Shown: one piece after another, positions 10,361 to 20,983 of the stretch | Layout: each line of letters opens with the position of its first letter | Position numbering within the stretch: the stretch's first letter is position 1 | Assembly (NCBI RefSeq): GCF_019047785.1 | Contig: NZ_CP077290.1 | Location: 1,178,001-1,242,000 of the forward strand | Direction of reading: 5' to 3' | DNA: 64,000 nucleotides | DNA from: Enterobacter cancerogenus | GTDB taxonomy: Bacteria; Pseudomonadota; Gammaproteobacteria; Enterobacterales; Enterobacteriaceae | Translations under genes and position numbers: made by a program | Notes under the pieces: generated by a model | Seen by the model: only the letters and a program-made list of their open reading frames with translations | Told to the model about the DNA's origin: nothing | Databases searched by the model: none

Positions 10361-11050
10361 TTAATCACATTTCTGCAATGCGCTAAGGTCAAGGTATTTC
10401 CCGGTTTCAGCATTTTCTGCGTTGCCGCTGAGCCACGGGATCTCCCCCAGAAGCGGCGCGGGCAGCATTCGCTTAAGCGTTGCCAGATACTCCGGATGAC
10501 GTTTGCCCGGTGCGACCACATCGTTCGCGATCCAGCCAGCCAGACGCAGGCCTGCCTGCTGCACGGCCTGCGCGGTCAACACCGCGTGGTTGATACAGCC
10601 AAGCTTAACGCCGACCACCAGAATTACCGGCAACCGCTCAGCCTCAACCCAGTCGGCAAAAGTTTGCTGCTCTGAGAGTGGCGTAAACCAGCCGCCCGCC
10701 CCTTCCACCAGCACCCAGTCCGCCTGTTCTTCCAGGGCACGCAGCCCGGCCGAGAGTACGTCAAACGCAATCGGACGCCCCTCGTCCGCGCTGATGATGT
10801 GCGGTGAGGTTGGCTCCGCGAAGGTATAGGGATTCACCGCCGCATAGGCCAGGTCGATACTGCTGTTACGCTGGAGCGCCAGCGCGTCGGTGTTACGCAG
10901 GCCTTCCGGCGTCATCTCGCTGCCGGAGGCCACAGGCTTAAACCCCGCGGTCTTTTTTCCCAGCCGACGGGCAGCCTGCAGCAGTGCCGCGCTGGCAACC
11001 GTTTTGCCCACTTCCGTATCCGTACCGGTCACAAAATAGCGTTCAGTCAC
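10361..11050 (-). CDS. bioD: Dethiobiotin synthetase (GTG start)
   Basis: ATP-dependent dethiobiotin synthetase, the third committed step of biotin ring assembly (carboxylates and cyclises DAPA). The P-loop [16 protein letters not shown] is at the extreme N-terminus, [15 protein letters not shown], the [10 protein letters not shown] active-site block and the PGKRH nucleotide-binding segment follow. I choose the GTG at 11050 (VTERYFVTG), giving 229 residues against 225 in E. coli. It overlaps the bioC stop by 8 bp; an ATG five codons upstream (11065) is an alternative. The C-terminus (LSALQKCD) is slightly longer than usual. Last gene of bioBFCD. Confidence 0.95.
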   Translation of the reverse strand: MTERYFVTGTDTEVGKTVASAALLQAARRLGKKTAGFKPVASGSEMTPEGLRNTDALALQRNSSIDLAYAAVNPYTFAEPTSPHIISADEGRPIAFDVLSAGLRALEEQADWVLVEGAGGWFTPLSEQQTFADWVEAERLPVILVVGVKLGCINHAVLTAQAVQQAGLRLAGWIANDVVAPGKRHPEYLATLKRMLPAPLLGEIPWLSGNAENAETGKYLDLSALQKCD

Positions 11051-11798
11051 GTTCGATAATCCCATGAAAAAGTTGATAAGAGAGCGGGAACGCGCCCCGC
11101 TGCTGTGGCCACGCCAGCCCCAGGCGCTGCAACTGACCGCGCGTGAGCGGTTTTTGCTCGCGCCCGGCGTGCAGGTGCGTTGCGCCAATGCCCTTGAGTG
11201 AGCGCATGGCGCTGAGGGCATCGCGGAAGTCCAACGTGACCGTTTGTACCCTGCTTCGGTAACGCCAGCCTGCCAGCGCCCTCAGCACCTCGTCGTGCGA
11301 CAGGAAGCGGTTAGCGTGCGGACGATCGTCCACGGCTTTCCAGGCCTGATTAAGCTCCGGCAGAGAACTGTCGAGCAGGGTGGTAAACGCCACCTTGCCG
11401 CCTGGTTTCGCCACGCGATAAAGCTCCCCCAGCGCGTGCGGCAGGCTGCTACACCACTGCACCGCCAGATGGCTCCAGACCAGGTCGAATTGCCCGTCAG
11501 GCAGCGCGATGGCTTCAATATCGGCAACCAGATAGCGGTCAGCCGACTGCTGCTGGCGCGCCTCGTTGAGCATCTGCTCCGAAAGATCGAGCGCTGTCAC
11601 CGTGCTTCCCGACTGCCGCCAGTAGCGGCTGTTCGCGCCCGGCCCGCATCCCGCATCCAGGACCTGCGCAAATTGACCGCCTCCCAGCGCGGCCAGCAGC
11701 CCTTGTGCGCTCTGGCGCTGCAGTTCGTCGTGCTGCGAGTAGCTTTGCGCCGCCCGGCCAAACGCGGCGGCGATGGCCTGCTTATTGACTGGCGTCAT
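11043..11798 (-). CDS. bioC: Malonyl-ACP O-methyltransferase BioC
   Basis: A 251-residue SAM-dependent methyltransferase that caps malonyl-ACP as a methyl ester so the fatty acid pathway can build the pimeloyl chain of biotin. The SAM-binding motif I is [15 protein letters not shown] near residue 46; the acidic end of strand 2 ([11 protein letters not shown]) and motif [11 protein letters not shown] follow in standard class I order. It overlaps the bioF stop by 17 bp and the bioD start by 8 bp, so the three genes are tightly coupled. BioH, which removes the methyl group, is normally unlinked and is not in this window. Confidence 0.96.
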   Translation of the reverse strand: MTPVNKQAIAAAFGRAAQSYSQHDELQRQSAQGLLAALGGGQFAQVLDAGCGPGANSRYWRQSGSTVTALDLSEQMLNEARQQQSADRYLVADIEAIALPDGQFDLVWSHLAVQWCSSLPHALGELYRVAKPGGKVAFTTLLDSSLPELNQAWKAVDDRPHANRFLSHDEVLRALAGWRYRSRVQTVTLDFRDALSAMRSLKGIGATHLHAGREQKPLTRGQLQRLGLAWPQQRGAFPLSYQLFHGIIERD

Positions 11799-12939
11799 CG
11801 AGCGCCTCCAGCAGTGCGTCGATATCCTGCGACTCGTGGGCCGCCGTGAGGGTTAAGCGCAACCGCGCGGTGCCCGGCGGAACGGTGGGAGGCCGAATGG
11901 CGGTGACCCACATTCCGCGATCGCGCAGCGTCTGCGCCAGGCTCAGCGCCCGGCTGTTTTCCCCCACGATCACCGGCTGAATGGCGCTTTGAGACTCGGC
12001 TATCCTGTAGGGAAGCGAGCCTAAACCCCGGCGAAAACGCGCAATATGTTCAGCCAGACGCTGCCTGCGCTCCGCCCCTTCCGCGCACCGGATCACCGAC
12101 AGCGATGCCGATAACGCCACGGCCTGTGCCGGAGGCATGCTGGTGCTGTAGATCAGGTGCCGGGCAAACTGTAAGAAATAATCCGCCACCGGATCGCTGC
12201 ACAGCACCGCCGCCCCGCTCACGCCGAAGCCTTTGCCAAACGTCACGATCAGCAGTTCCGGCCTGACGCGCTGTTGATATGCGCTTCCGCGCCCCTCATC
12301 GCCCATTACCGCGATGCCGTGGGCATCGTCGACCAGTAGCCAGGCGTTATGCTTCCGGGCCGCGTCATGCAGGGCGCGCAGCGGTGCGCTGTCACCGTCC
12401 ATGCTAAACACCCCTTCCGTGACCACCAGCTGCTGGCCGGCGCAAGGTTTCTGAAGCAGGGCGTGGAGGTGCCCGACGTCGTTATGCGTAAAGCGTCGCA
12501 ACTGCGCCGGGCTTAACCCCGCCGCCTCCAGCAGCGAGGCGTGGCTTAGGCGGTCGGCGACAATCCGATCCTCTTTGCCCGTCATTGCCGCAATCACCGC
12601 CTGATTCGCGGCAAAGCCAGAGATAAACAGCAGCGCACGCGGGTAGCCCAGCCAGTCGGCCAGCTCCGCTTCCAGCGTCTGATGCGCCGTGGTGTAGCCG
12701 CTGACGTGGCCCGAACCGCCGCTGCCCACACCGTATCGCTCCGCCCCGCGTTGCCACGCGCGGATGACGTGTGGGTGCTGGCTGAGGCCGAGATAATCAT
12801 TGCTGGAAAAATTGCAAAAGCGTTGGTTATCACGCGTGAGAAAACGGCCTGCGCCGTTCTCCACCACGCAGCGCACGCGCAACGCCTCCGCCGCCCGACG
12901 CTCGTCGAGCGCGGACTGGATACGTGCCTGCCAGGTCAT
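11782..12939 (-). CDS. bioF: 8-amino-7-oxononanoate synthase BioF
   Basis: A 385-residue PLP enzyme of the alpha-oxoamine synthase family joining pimeloyl-ACP and L-alanine. The cofactor lysine lies in [13 protein letters not shown] (around residue 236), with the preceding [15 protein letters not shown] block holding the Asp that contacts the pyridine nitrogen and His nearby. The [19 protein letters not shown] segment is the substrate/PLP-binding Gly-rich stretch. The stop codon of bioB overlaps its start by 4 bp (ATGA type). Confidence 0.96.
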   Translation of the reverse strand: MTWQARIQSALDERRAAEALRVRCVVENGAGRFLTRDNQRFCNFSSNDYLGLSQHPHVIRAWQRGAERYGVGSGGSGHVSGYTTAHQTLEAELADWLGYPRALLFISGFAANQAVIAAMTGKEDRIVADRLSHASLLEAAGLSPAQLRRFTHNDVGHLHALLQKPCAGQQLVVTEGVFSMDGDSAPLRALHDAARKHNAWLLVDDAHGIAVMGDEGRGSAYQQRVRPELLIVTFGKGFGVSGAAVLCSDPVADYFLQFARHLIYSTSMPPAQAVALSASLSVIRCAEGAERRQRLAEHIARFRRGLGSLPYRIAESQSAIQPVIVGENSRALSLAQTLRDRGMWVTAIRPPTVPPGTARLRLTLTAAHESQDIDALLEALDDASQ

Positions 12940-13976
12940 ACTGAGGCCGCGTTGTAAAACTGTTCCGTGTCGGCGTTGAAAATCTGCCGCTCCAGCATCT
13001 GCTGCTGTTCGTTATCCCCCGTCAGCACCTCGGTCTGATGCGATCTCAGGCCGAGTTTGCGGAACAGCTGGACGTCTTTGTCCTCTTCCGGGTTTGGCGT
13101 GGTCAGCAGCTTGCAGCCGTAGAAAATGGAGTTGGCGCCGGCCATAAAGCACATCGCCTGCGTCTGCTCGTTCATCTGCTCGCGTCCCGCCGAGAGGCGC
13201 ACGTACGAGGTCGGCATCATGATGCGCGCAACGGCGATGGTGCGAATAAAATCAAAGGCGTCCACGTCGTCGTTATCCGCCAGCGGCGTCCCTTTCACCT
13301 TCACCAGCATGTTGATCGGCACGCTTTCCGGCGGTGTCGGCAGGTTAGCAAGCTGGAGCAGCAGGCCGGCACGATCTTTCACCGTCTCGCCCAGCCCCAC
13401 GATCCCGCCCGAGCACACTTTGATGCCCGCATCACGCACCTTGTCCAGGGTATCCAGTCGCTCCTGATAGGTGCGCGTGGTGATGATGTTGCCATAAAAC
13501 TCCGGCGAGGTGTCGAGGTTGTGGTTGTAGTAGTCCAGCCCGGCCGCAGACAGGCGCTGTGCCTGCTCGTCGTTCAGCGTGCCCAGCGTCATACAGGCTT
13601 CCAGCCCCATCTCCTTCACCCCTTTCACCATCTGCTCCAGATAGGGCATATCGCGGTCGTGCGGGTTCTTCCATGCCGCGCCCATGCAGAAGCGGGTGGA
13701 GCCTGCATTTTTGGCCTTACGCGCCGAGTCGAGCACCTGCTCTACCTCCATCAGACGCTCGGTTTCGAGACCGGTTTTGTAGCGGGCGCTCTGCGGGCAA
13801 TATTTGCAGTCTTCCGGGCATGCGCCGGTCTTGATCGACAGCAGCGTGCTGACCTGCACATGGCGTGGGTCAAAGTGTTGACGGTGTACCTGCTGCGCTT
13901 CGAACATCAGCTCCAGGAAGGGTTTGTTGAATAACTCAGTGACTTGCGACATCGTCCAGCGTGGATGGTGAGCCAT
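12936..13976 (-). CDS. bioB: Biotin synthase BioB (radical SAM)
   Basis: A 346-residue radical-SAM enzyme inserting sulfur into dethiobiotin. The SAM cluster cysteines are in [13 protein letters not shown] (C53, C57, C60); ligands for the sacrificial [2Fe-2S] cluster are in [30 protein letters not shown], with Arg in [10 protein letters not shown]. The start MAHHPRW matches the E. coli length exactly. First gene of the leftward bio operon, transcribed from the operator shared with bioA. Confidence 0.98.
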   Translation of the reverse strand: MAHHPRWTMSQVTELFNKPFLELMFEAQQVHRQHFDPRHVQVSTLLSIKTGACPEDCKYCPQSARYKTGLETERLMEVEQVLDSARKAKNAGSTRFCMGAAWKNPHDRDMPYLEQMVKGVKEMGLEACMTLGTLNDEQAQRLSAAGLDYYNHNLDTSPEFYGNIITTRTYQERLDTLDKVRDAGIKVCSGGIVGLGETVKDRAGLLLQLANLPTPPESVPINMLVKVKGTPLADNDDVDAFDFIRTIAVARIMMPTSYVRLSAGREQMNEQTQAMCFMAGANSIFYGCKLLTTPNPEEDKDVQLFRKLGLRSHQTEVLTGDNEQQQMLERQIFNADTEQFYNAASV

Positions 13977-14020
13977 TTAGCGTCTCCAAAGGGTTTTGTT
14001 AATTGTGGGTTCGGTTTATA

Positions 14021-14056
14021 CTTGTAAACCTAATTCTTTTCAAAATGGTTTACAAG
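14021..14056. promoter_or_regulatory. BirA operator between bioB and bioA
   Basis: A perfect inverted repeat, CTTGTAAACC and GGTTTACAAG separated by 16 bases, is the canonical bio operator bound by the BirA-biotinyl-AMP dimer. It lies 44 bp from bioB and 6 bp from the bioA start, so both divergent promoters should be repressed together when biotin is plentiful. Confidence 0.95.
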
Positions 14057-14062
14057 TCAATT

Positions 14063-15352
14063 ATGACCCAGGACGATCTCGACTTCGACAAGCTGCATAT
14101 CTGGCACCCTTACACCTCCACGACCCGCCCCCTGCCCGTTTACCCGGTTGCGTCTGCTCACGGATGCGAGCTGCATCTCGCCAGCGGCGACGTGCTGGTC
14201 GACGGTATGTCCTCCTGGTGGGCGACGATCCATGGGTATAACCATCCGCGCCTGAACGCGGCGATGAAAACGCAGATTGACCGCATGTCGCACGTCATGT
14301 TTGGCGGCATTACCCATCAGCCGGCGGTGGATGTCTGCCGTCGTCTGGTGGCGATGACCCCCGACGCGCTGGAGTGCGTTTTCCTCGCCGATACCGGCTC
14401 CGTGTCCGTAGAGGTGGCGATGAAGATGGCGTTGCAGTACTGGCATGCGAAGGGCGAGCCGCGCCAGCGCTTCCTGACCTTCCGTAACGGCTATCACGGC
14501 GATACCTTTGGGGCGATGTCGGTCTGCGATCCGGATAACTCCATGCACAGTCTGTGGAAGGGATACCTGCCGGAAAACCTGTTTGCCCCCGCGCCGCAGA
14601 GTCGTTTCGACGGTGAGTGGGACGAGGCGGACATAGTGGGTTTTGCGCGTCTGATGGCAGCGCACCGCCATGAGATCGCCGCGGTTATTCTGGAGCCGAT
14701 TGTTCAGGGCGCGGGCGGAATGCGCATCTATCACCCGGAGTGGCTCAAGCGCATTCGTAAGATGTGCGATCGCGAGGGCATTCTGCTGATCGCGGATGAA
14801 ATTGCCACCGGCTTTGGTCGCACCGGCAAACTGTTCGCCTGTGACCACGCGGGGATCACGCCGGACATTCTGTGCCTGGGCAAAGCCTTAACCGGCGGGA
14901 CCATGACGCTGTCCGCGACGCTTGCCACCCGCCACGTCGCGGACACCATCAGCGATGGCGAAGCGGGATGCTTTATGCACGGCCCCACGTTTATGGGCAA
15001 TCCACTGGCCTGTGCGGTGGCAAGCGAAAGCCTCGCGATGCTGGAGAGCGGCGAGTGGCAAACGCAGGTGGCGGCAATCGAGGCGCAGCTCAAACAGGAA
15101 CTGCACATCGCTTCGGATTCAGAGTTCGTCGCCGACGTGCGGGTGATCGGGGCGATTGGTGTGATTGAAACCACGCACCCGGTGAACATGGCGGTGCTAC
15201 AGCGCTTCTTCGTTGAGCACGGCGTCTGGGTACGACCGTTCGGCAAGCTGATCTACCTGATGCCGCCGTATATCATTACCCAGGATCAGCTACGTAAATT
15301 AACTACCGCGGTCGTTACCGCTGTTAACATTCACGCGCATTTCACGATTTAA
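14063..15352 (+). CDS. bioA: Adenosylmethionine-8-amino-7-oxononanoate aminotransferase BioA
   Basis: A 429-residue class III PLP aminotransferase making 7,8-diaminopelargonic acid with SAM as unusual amino donor. The catalytic lysine is in [10 protein letters not shown] (around residue 274), the [11 protein letters not shown] block supplies the Asp, and [16 protein letters not shown] plus [14 protein letters not shown] are substrate/PLP contacts. The open frame extends 20 codons further upstream, but that stretch is the BirA operator; MTQDDL at 14063 fits the family. The ribosome site is weak because the operator abuts the start. Confidence 0.97.
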   Translation: MTQDDLDFDKLHIWHPYTSTTRPLPVYPVASAHGCELHLASGDVLVDGMSSWWATIHGYNHPRLNAAMKTQIDRMSHVMFGGITHQPAVDVCRRLVAMTPDALECVFLADTGSVSVEVAMKMALQYWHAKGEPRQRFLTFRNGYHGDTFGAMSVCDPDNSMHSLWKGYLPENLFAPAPQSRFDGEWDEADIVGFARLMAAHRHEIAAVILEPIVQGAGGMRIYHPEWLKRIRKMCDREGILLIADEIATGFGRTGKLFACDHAGITPDILCLGKALTGGTMTLSATLATRHVADTISDGEAGCFMHGPTFMGNPLACAVASESLAMLESGEWQTQVAAIEAQLKQELHIASDSEFVADVRVIGAIGVIETTHPVNMAVLQRFFVEHGVWVRPFGKLIYLMPPYIITQDQLRKLTTAVVTAVNIHAHFTI

Positions 15353-15400
15353 CCCTATAGGTTACACTTCGTGAACGAGTGATTAACGAGGGTAAACCGT

Positions 15401-15877
15401 ATGAAAATCATCAGTAAAGATTTGCGCGACGGCGAGAAACTGCCGGAACGTCACGTTTTCAACGGCATGGGCTATCAGGGGGATAATATCTCCCCGCATC
15501 TGGCCTGGGATGATGTGCCTGCGGGAACCAAAAGCTTTGTCGTCACCTGCTACGACCCGGACGCCCCAACCGGCTCCGGCTGGTGGCACTGGATTGTGGC
15601 TAACCTGCCTGCAGAAACCCGCGTGCTGCCGCAAGGTTCCGGCTCTGATCTGGTCGCCCTGCCAGAGGGCGCTATTCAGACGCGCACAGACTTTGGCAAA
15701 GCGGGTTACGGCGGCGCGGCTCCGCCAAAAGGGGAGACGCATCGCTACATCTTTACGGTGCATGCCCTCGACGTGGATCGCATTGAGGTGGATGAAGGTG
15801 CGAGCGGTGCGATGGTGGGCTTTAACGTGCATTTCCATACGCTGGGCAGTGCGTCGATCACGGCGATGTATTCGTAA
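15401..15877 (+). CDS. ybhB: YbhB, PEBP-family (Raf kinase inhibitor-like) protein
   Basis: A 158-residue cytoplasmic protein of the phosphatidylethanolamine-binding-protein fold. The ligand-pocket motifs are CYDPDAPTGSGWWHWIVANLP (DPDxP plus GxxHW) and the C-terminal GETHRYIFTVHALD. E. coli YbhB is a structural homologue of RKIP; its biological ligand is unknown. It is preceded by a GAGGGTAAACC-type ribosome site and lies 48 bp after bioA, possibly cotranscribed, and ends just before a BIME repeat. Confidence 0.95.
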   Translation: MKIISKDLRDGEKLPERHVFNGMGYQGDNISPHLAWDDVPAGTKSFVVTCYDPDAPTGSGWWHWIVANLPAETRVLPQGSGSDLVALPEGAIQTRTDFGKAGYGGAAPPKGETHRYIFTVHALDVDRIEVDEGASGAMVGFNVHFHTLGSASITAMYS

Positions 15878-15882
15878 AAAAA

Positions 15883-15955
15883 GCCGGGTGGCGGCTACGC
15901 CTTACCCGGCCTACGTGGCACAGATGTAGGCCCGGTAAGCGCAGCGCCACCGGGC
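15883..15955. repeat. BIME: two inverted REP elements
   Basis: REP copies at 15883-15914 (GCCGGGTGGCGGCTACGCCT...) and 15926-15955 (GTAGGCCCGGTAAGCGCAGC...) face each other with an 11-bp spacer, the standard bacterial interspersed mosaic element arrangement. It lies between convergent ybhB and hutH and may act as a transcript end or mRNA-stabilising structure for both. Confidence 0.9.
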
Positions 15956-15961
15956 AAAAAA

Positions 15962-17482
15962 TCACAACACCGAAGGCACCAGCCCCACCAGCCTGCCCTC
16001 TTCCAGCAGCGCCATCGCCTTATCAATGTCCGGCGCAAAGAAGCGATCGTCGTCGTAATGCGTGACATGTTCGCGTAATTCGTGCCGCGCCTGCTCCAGC
16101 AGCGGGCTGGATTTCAGCCCTTCGCGCAGATCGATCCCCTGACATGCCGCCAGCCACTCAACCGCCAGCACGCCGCGGGTGTTGGACGCCATCTCCCACA
16201 GGCGGCGTCCGGCGGCGGGGGCCATCGAAACATGGTCTTCCTGATTGGCTGATGTTGGCAGGCTGTCCACGCTGTGCGGATGCGACAGCGCTTTATTCTC
16301 GCTTGCCAGCGCGGCGGCGGTGACCTGGGCGATCATAAAGCCCGAGTTTACCCCGCCGTTACGCACCAGGAACGGCGGCAGCTGGGACATGTGTTTGTCC
16401 ATCATCAGCGCAACACGCCGTTCGGAGAGGGCACCGATTTCGGCAATCGCCAGCGCAATATTATCTGCCGCCATCGCCACGGGTTCGGCATGGAAGTTGC
16501 CGCCGGAAATCACCTCGTTTTCTTCGGCAAACACCAGCGGGTTATCCGACACGGCGTTGGCTTCGACCAGCAGCACCTCTGCCGCCTGGCGCAGCTGCGT
16601 CAGGCAGGCGCCCATCACCTGCGGCTGGCAGCGCAGCGAGTACGGGTCTTGCACCTTGTCGCAGTTGTGGTGAGATTCCGCGATGTCGCTGGAGTCGGTC
16701 AGCAGATGGCGGTACATCGCCGCCGCATCAATCTGCCCGCGCTGTCCGCGCACGTCATGAATACGCGCATCAAACGGACGACGAGAGCCGAGCACCGCTT
16801 CGGTGGTCAGCGCGCCGCAGACCACCGCAGAGGCGAAAAGGTCTTCCGCTTCAAACAGGCCGCGCAGCGCAAAGGCCGTGGAGGCCTGCGTGCCGTTGAG
16901 CAGCGCCAGCCCCTCTTTGGCCGCCAGCGTAATCGGCGTTAATCCGGCTTTTTGCAGCGCCTCTTTGGCGGGAAGCCACTCCCCCTGCCAGCGCGCCTTC
17001 CCTTCGCCCAGCAGCAGCAGCGACATATGCGCCAGCGGGGCGAGATCGCCGGAGGCGCCAACCGAGCCTTTCGCCGGGATCCACGGATAAACATTGGCAT
17101 TCACCAGCGCCATCAGGGCCTGGATCACGCTCAGACGAATGCCGGAAAACCCGCGTGCCAGGCTGTTGATTTTGAGCACCATCATCAGGCGGACAATATT
17201 ATCGTCCAGCGGCTGGCCGACGCCTGCCGCATGGGAAAGCACCAGCGAGCGCTGTAAATTTTCAAGGTCATGCGTTGCGATACGGGTCTGGGCCAGCAGG
17301 CCAAAACCGGTATTGATACCGTAGGCGGTGCGCCCTTCGGCCACAATGGCCTCGACGCAGGCCACGCTGTCGTTAATTGCCGCGTGGGCATTTTCATCAA
17401 GCGAAAGGGTCACCGGCTGACGCCAGACGTGACGCAGCTGCTTCAGCGTCAGCGAGCCAGGAGTGAGTGTTAAGGCGTTCAT
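15962..17482 (-). CDS. hutH: Histidine ammonia-lyase
   Basis: A 506-residue enzyme that deaminates histidine to urocanate, the first step of histidine utilisation. The Ala-Ser-Gly triad that cyclises to the MIO prosthetic group is A143-S144-G145 in [15 protein letters not shown]. Other family marks are GINTGFGLL (with the catalytic Tyr in AYGINTGFG) and [18 protein letters not shown]. The start overlaps the hutU stop by 4 bp. Last gene of the hutUH transcription unit. Confidence 0.98.
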   Translation of the reverse strand: MNALTLTPGSLTLKQLRHVWRQPVTLSLDENAHAAINDSVACVEAIVAEGRTAYGINTGFGLLAQTRIATHDLENLQRSLVLSHAAGVGQPLDDNIVRLMMVLKINSLARGFSGIRLSVIQALMALVNANVYPWIPAKGSVGASGDLAPLAHMSLLLLGEGKARWQGEWLPAKEALQKAGLTPITLAAKEGLALLNGTQASTAFALRGLFEAEDLFASAVVCGALTTEAVLGSRRPFDARIHDVRGQRGQIDAAAMYRHLLTDSSDIAESHHNCDKVQDPYSLRCQPQVMGACLTQLRQAAEVLLVEANAVSDNPLVFAEENEVISGGNFHAEPVAMAADNIALAIAEIGALSERRVALMMDKHMSQLPPFLVRNGGVNSGFMIAQVTAAALASENKALSHPHSVDSLPTSANQEDHVSMAPAAGRRLWEMASNTRGVLAVEWLAACQGIDLREGLKSSPLLEQARHELREHVTHYDDDRFFAPDIDKAMALLEEGRLVGLVPSVL

Positions 17483-19167
17483 TGATGCTTTCCTTGTGTG
17501 GCAGGGACCATCGGCAGGTTGAGCCCCTGCTCTCTGGCACAGTCAATCGCAATCTCGTAACCCGCATCCGCGTGACGCATCACGCCGGTTGCCGGGTCGT
17601 TGTGCAGGACGCGCGCGATACGCGCGGCGGCTTCATCCGTTCCGTCACAGACGATGACCATGCCCGAGTGCTGGGAGAAGCCCATCCCCACGCCGCCGCC
17701 GTGGTGTAAAGAGACCCAGGTGGCGCCGCTGGCGGTATTCAGTAAGGCGTTGAGCAGCGGCCAGTCGGAGACCGCATCGGACCCGTCGCGCATGGCTTCG
17801 GTTTCCCGGTTTGGGCTGGCAACAGAGCCAGAATCCAGATGGTCACGACCAATGACAATCGGCGCGGAGACTTCCCCACTGCGCACCATTTCATTGAACG
17901 CCAGACCGAGTTTTTGCCGCCATTCCAGCCCCACCCAGCAGATGCGCGCCGGCAGGCCCTGGAAGTTGATACGCTCGCGCGCCATGTCCAGCCAGCGATG
18001 CAGATGTTCATCGTCGGCCACGATCGCTTTCACTTTGGCATCGGTTTTATAGATGTCTTCCGGGTCCCCGGAGAGTGCCACCCAGCGGAACGGCCCGATG
18101 CCGCGACAGAACAGCGGGCGGATATAGGCAGGGACAAAGCCCGGGAAGTCAAAGGCGTTTGCCACGCCCATCTCTTTAGCCATCTGGCGGATGTTGTTGC
18201 CGTAGTCGAAGGTCGGGATACCGCGCTCACTGAACGCGAGCATGGCAGAGACGTGTTCAGCCATCGAGCGTTTGGCGGCCAGCGCCGTGCCTTCCGGGTC
18301 GGTTTCGGCTTTCTGCTGATACTCTTCCCAGCGCCAGCCTTTCGGCAGATAGCCGTGCAGCGGATCGTGCGCGCTGGTCTGGTCGGTGACCAGATCGGGA
18401 CGCACACCGCGCGCCACCAGTTCAGGGAGGATATCCGCCGCGTTAGCGCACAAGGCAATCGAAACCGCTTTCCCCTCGGCGGTATATTTTTGGATACGCG
18501 CCAGCGCGTCATCCAGATCGTTCGCCTGCTCGTCCACGTAGCGGGTGCGCAGACGGAAATCGATACGGCTCTGCTGGCATTCAATATTGAGCGAGCATGC
18601 GCCAGCGAGGGTTGCAGCCAGCGGCTGCGCGCCGCCCATGCCGCCCAGCCCGGCGGTCAGAACCCAGCGGCCCTTCAGGGAACCGTTATAGTGCTGGCGA
18701 CCGGCTTCAACGAAGGTTTCGTAGGTGCCCTGCACAATTCCCTGGCTGCCGATGTAGATCCAGCTTCCCGCCGTCATCTGGCCGTACATTGCCAGCCCTC
18801 TGGCGTCCAGCTCGTTAAAGTGCTCCCAGGTGGCCCAGTGTGGTACCAGGTTGGAGTTGGCGATCAGCACGCGCGGCGCGTTTTTATGGGTTTTAAAGAC
18901 GCCGACCGGCTTGCCGGACTGCACCAGCAGGGTTTCGTCGCTTTCCAGATGGGTCAGGGAATTCACAATGGCGTCATAGCATTCCCAGTTACGCGCGGCG
19001 CGGCCAATACCGCCATACACCACCAGCTCGTGGGGATTTTCCGCCACCTCGGGATCGAGGTTATTCATCAACATGCGCAGCGGGGCTTCGGTGAGCCAGC
19101 TTTTGGCAGTTAGCGTGGTGCCGCGCGGGGCGCGGACATCCTGCTGGCGATATTTATCTGACGACAT
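17479..19167 (-). CDS. hutU: Urocanate hydratase (urocanase)
   Basis: A 562-residue NAD-dependent enzyme converting urocanate to imidazolone propionate. Signature blocks include [14 protein letters not shown] near the N-terminus, [18 protein letters not shown] (dinucleotide-binding Gly-rich loop around residue 180), the [17 protein letters not shown] urocanase segment near 260, and [19 protein letters not shown] near 460. The ATG at 19167 ([16 protein letters not shown]) is preferred; an in-frame extension of 20 codons would run into the HutC-like operator. hutU leads its own promoter downstream of hutC. Confidence 0.98.
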   Translation of the reverse strand: MSSDKYRQQDVRAPRGTTLTAKSWLTEAPLRMLMNNLDPEVAENPHELVVYGGIGRAARNWECYDAIVNSLTHLESDETLLVQSGKPVGVFKTHKNAPRVLIANSNLVPHWATWEHFNELDARGLAMYGQMTAGSWIYIGSQGIVQGTYETFVEAGRQHYNGSLKGRWVLTAGLGGMGGAQPLAATLAGACSLNIECQQSRIDFRLRTRYVDEQANDLDDALARIQKYTAEGKAVSIALCANAADILPELVARGVRPDLVTDQTSAHDPLHGYLPKGWRWEEYQQKAETDPEGTALAAKRSMAEHVSAMLAFSERGIPTFDYGNNIRQMAKEMGVANAFDFPGFVPAYIRPLFCRGIGPFRWVALSGDPEDIYKTDAKVKAIVADDEHLHRWLDMARERINFQGLPARICWVGLEWRQKLGLAFNEMVRSGEVSAPIVIGRDHLDSGSVASPNRETEAMRDGSDAVSDWPLLNALLNTASGATWVSLHHGGGVGMGFSQHSGMVIVCDGTDEAAARIARVLHNDPATGVMRHADAGYEIAIDCAREQGLNLPMVPATQGKHQ

Positions 19168-19208
19168 TGTGTGCTCCTCATACAGGACAGATGATGTATT
19201 CAGATATA

Positions 19209-19222
19209 CTTGTATAGACAAG
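19209..19222. promoter_or_regulatory. HutC-like operator upstream of hutU
   Basis: CTTGTATAGACAAG is an inverted repeat (CTTGT / ACAAG, four-base centre), the GntR/HutC-type operator form. Its core TTGTATAGACA recurs exactly upstream of hutI at 22225-22235. It is 42 bp before the hutU start, suitable for repression relieved by urocanate. Confidence 0.85.
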
Positions 19223-19292
19223 CTCACACAAGGCTGGATTTAACAAAAAAGATACAATTTTGTTATATTGCGTTAGCTATCACGCTTTTTGC

Positions 19293-20027
19293 TTATGACA
19301 TAAAGTGGCCCTGCAGCCGGTAGCGATTTCCCGGGAACAGCAGCTTCGCCTGGGACACAATCTGCGAGGAGGACCAGGTGCGACGCCGGATAAGCAGGCA
19401 CGGGTCCTGCTCTTTAATCCGCAGCAGCTCGCACTCCTGCGGCGTGGCGCGAACGGCCTCGACGATGTGCTCTCCCTCGGTTAAGGGCGCCACGCGTGAC
19501 AGATAGGCATGCGGCGTGGTTTGGGTGTAATCCTGCTCCAGGTACTCCGGCACGCGCTCGGCGTTGACGCAGCGGTCCTCGATTTGCACCGGAACGTCAT
19601 TTTCGTAATGCACCATCACCGAGTGAAAAATCCGCGTACCTTCCTTAACGTTCAGCTCCACGGCCTGCTCCGCGCTGGCCTGCGTCGCTTCCAGTATCAG
19701 CACGTCGCAGCGGTGCTGGTGGTTACGCGCGGCGATTTCGTCCGCAATGCTGCGGATTTCAAACAGGGCGGACTGCCCTTTGGGTTCGGCGACAAAGGTA
19801 CCGACTCCCTGCAGACGCACCAGCAGCCCTTCGTCGGTTAGCTCGCGTAGCGCCCGGTTGATGGTCATCCGGCTAAAGCCAAACTGCGCCACCAGCTCGG
19901 CCTCGGACGGAATGCGGTCGTGCGGTTGCCACACCCCCGTGGCGATTTTTTCGCTGATCGCCTGCTTCACCTTTTCATAAAACGGGGCAGGAGGGCTGGG
20001 TGGTTCCTGCGATGAGCGTGAAAACAT
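19293..20027 (-). CDS. hutC: Histidine utilisation repressor HutC (GntR family)
   Basis: A 244-residue GntR/HutC-type regulator. The N-terminal winged helix-turn-helix includes DRIPSEAELVAQFGFSRMTINRALRELTDEGLLVRLQGVGTFVAE (residues ~40-85); the C-terminal UTRA ligand-binding domain follows and in the family binds urocanate. It lies in the hutIGC unit, 17 bp after hutG and 125 bp before hutU, so it probably represses both its own unit and hutUH through the two operator copies. Start at 20027 is preceded by an AAGGAATCACC ribosome site. Confidence 0.95.
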   Translation of the reverse strand: MFSRSSQEPPSPPAPFYEKVKQAISEKIATGVWQPHDRIPSEAELVAQFGFSRMTINRALRELTDEGLLVRLQGVGTFVAEPKGQSALFEIRSIADEIAARNHQHRCDVLILEATQASAEQAVELNVKEGTRIFHSVMVHYENDVPVQIEDRCVNAERVPEYLEQDYTQTTPHAYLSRVAPLTEGEHIVEAVRATPQECELLRIKEQDPCLLIRRRTWSSSQIVSQAKLLFPGNRYRLQGHFMS

Positions 20028-20044
20028 GGTGATTCCTTATAGTG

Positions 20045-20983
20045 TTATGCCCACCAGTGAGCAATTTGCCAGGCCAGTCGGGCGGCAAGCCGCGCGCCCT
20101 GCCCGTCGCGATCGTAGTGCGGGTTAAATTCAACCAGGTCCGCCGCCGCCAGTTTTCCGCTGCGGCAGATCCGTTCGATGACGGGCATCAGATCCCGCGC
20201 GGAGACCCCTAACGCCGCGGGCGCCGAGACGGCGGGCATTTCGGCGGCAGGCAGCACGTCCAGGTCAATCGTGAGATAGACCCGATCGGCCTGAGCCAGC
20301 ACCTTTTCCAGCGAGGATAACGCATCGCGCTGAAAACAGAGATCTTCCACCAGCGTGACCTTGAGCCGTTCCGCCTCATCCCACAGCGCCTGGGTGTTTG
20401 CCGCACGGCTTACCCCCAGACAGGCGTACTGAAATTCCCGCGACTGCGCGGCGCAGTAGCCTGCAAGCTGTCGAAACGGCGTGCCGGAGGTGGCGCGCTC
20501 GGCGTTGCGCAGGTCAAGATGCGCGTCCAGATTGACGATCGCCACGCGCTCGTCCGGGAACGCATCCAGCACGCCGCGCCCGTGCGCCCACGCGGTTTCG
20601 TGTCCACCGCCGAACACCAGCGTGCGCATGCCGGATTGCTGGCATAAGGTTACCACATCGCTTAACGTCTGCTGAGCGGCTTCAAGCGCCTCGCCTGCAA
20701 CCTGAACGTTGCCCGCATCCGCAAGGCGTTCATGCCCGGCATGGCTGGCCATATTGGCCAGCGCCGCACGCAGCACATCAGGAGCCTGCGCCGCCCCGGG
20801 CCTGCCGCGGTTGCGTTTGACACCCTCATCGCATTCAAAGCCAATCAACGCGATACCTGACGCCTGCGGCGTAAACGGCTCACTCAGATCGATGGTCTGG
20901 AAAATACGTTTTGCGTTGCTGGCCTCGGCGCTGTCGTCGCGCCCCTGCCAGACCTGCCCTTGTGCGGGCTGCCACAGCGTCAT
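20045..20983 (-). CDS. hutG: Formimidoylglutamase
   Basis: A 312-residue arginase/ureohydrolase-family enzyme hydrolysing N-formimidoyl-glutamate to glutamate and formamide. Manganese ligands are visible in [22 protein letters not shown] (DAHxD) and TIDLDVLP (DxD). Overlaps the hutI stop by 4 bp, so the pair is coupled. With hutH, hutU and hutI it completes the four-step route from histidine to glutamate. Confidence 0.96.
   Translation of the reverse strand: MTLWQPAQGQVWQGRDDSAEASNAKRIFQTIDLSEPFTPQASGIALIGFECDEGVKRNRGRPGAAQAPDVLRAALANMASHAGHERLADAGNVQVAGEALEAAQQTLSDVVTLCQQSGMRTLVFGGGHETAWAHGRGVLDAFPDERVAIVNLDAHLDLRNAERATSGTPFRQLAGYCAAQSREFQYACLGVSRAANTQALWDEAERLKVTLVEDLCFQRDALSSLEKVLAQADRVYLTIDLDVLPAAEMPAVSAPAALGVSARDLMPVIERICRSGKLAAADLVEFNPHYDRDGQGARLAARLAWQIAHWWA

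Noticed and set aside
17839..19113. A 424-codon open frame on the plus strand inside hutU
   Set aside because: It is the antisense shadow of hutU in G/C-rich sequence; its translation is rich in His, Arg and Val with no domain, and hutU on the other strand is certain.
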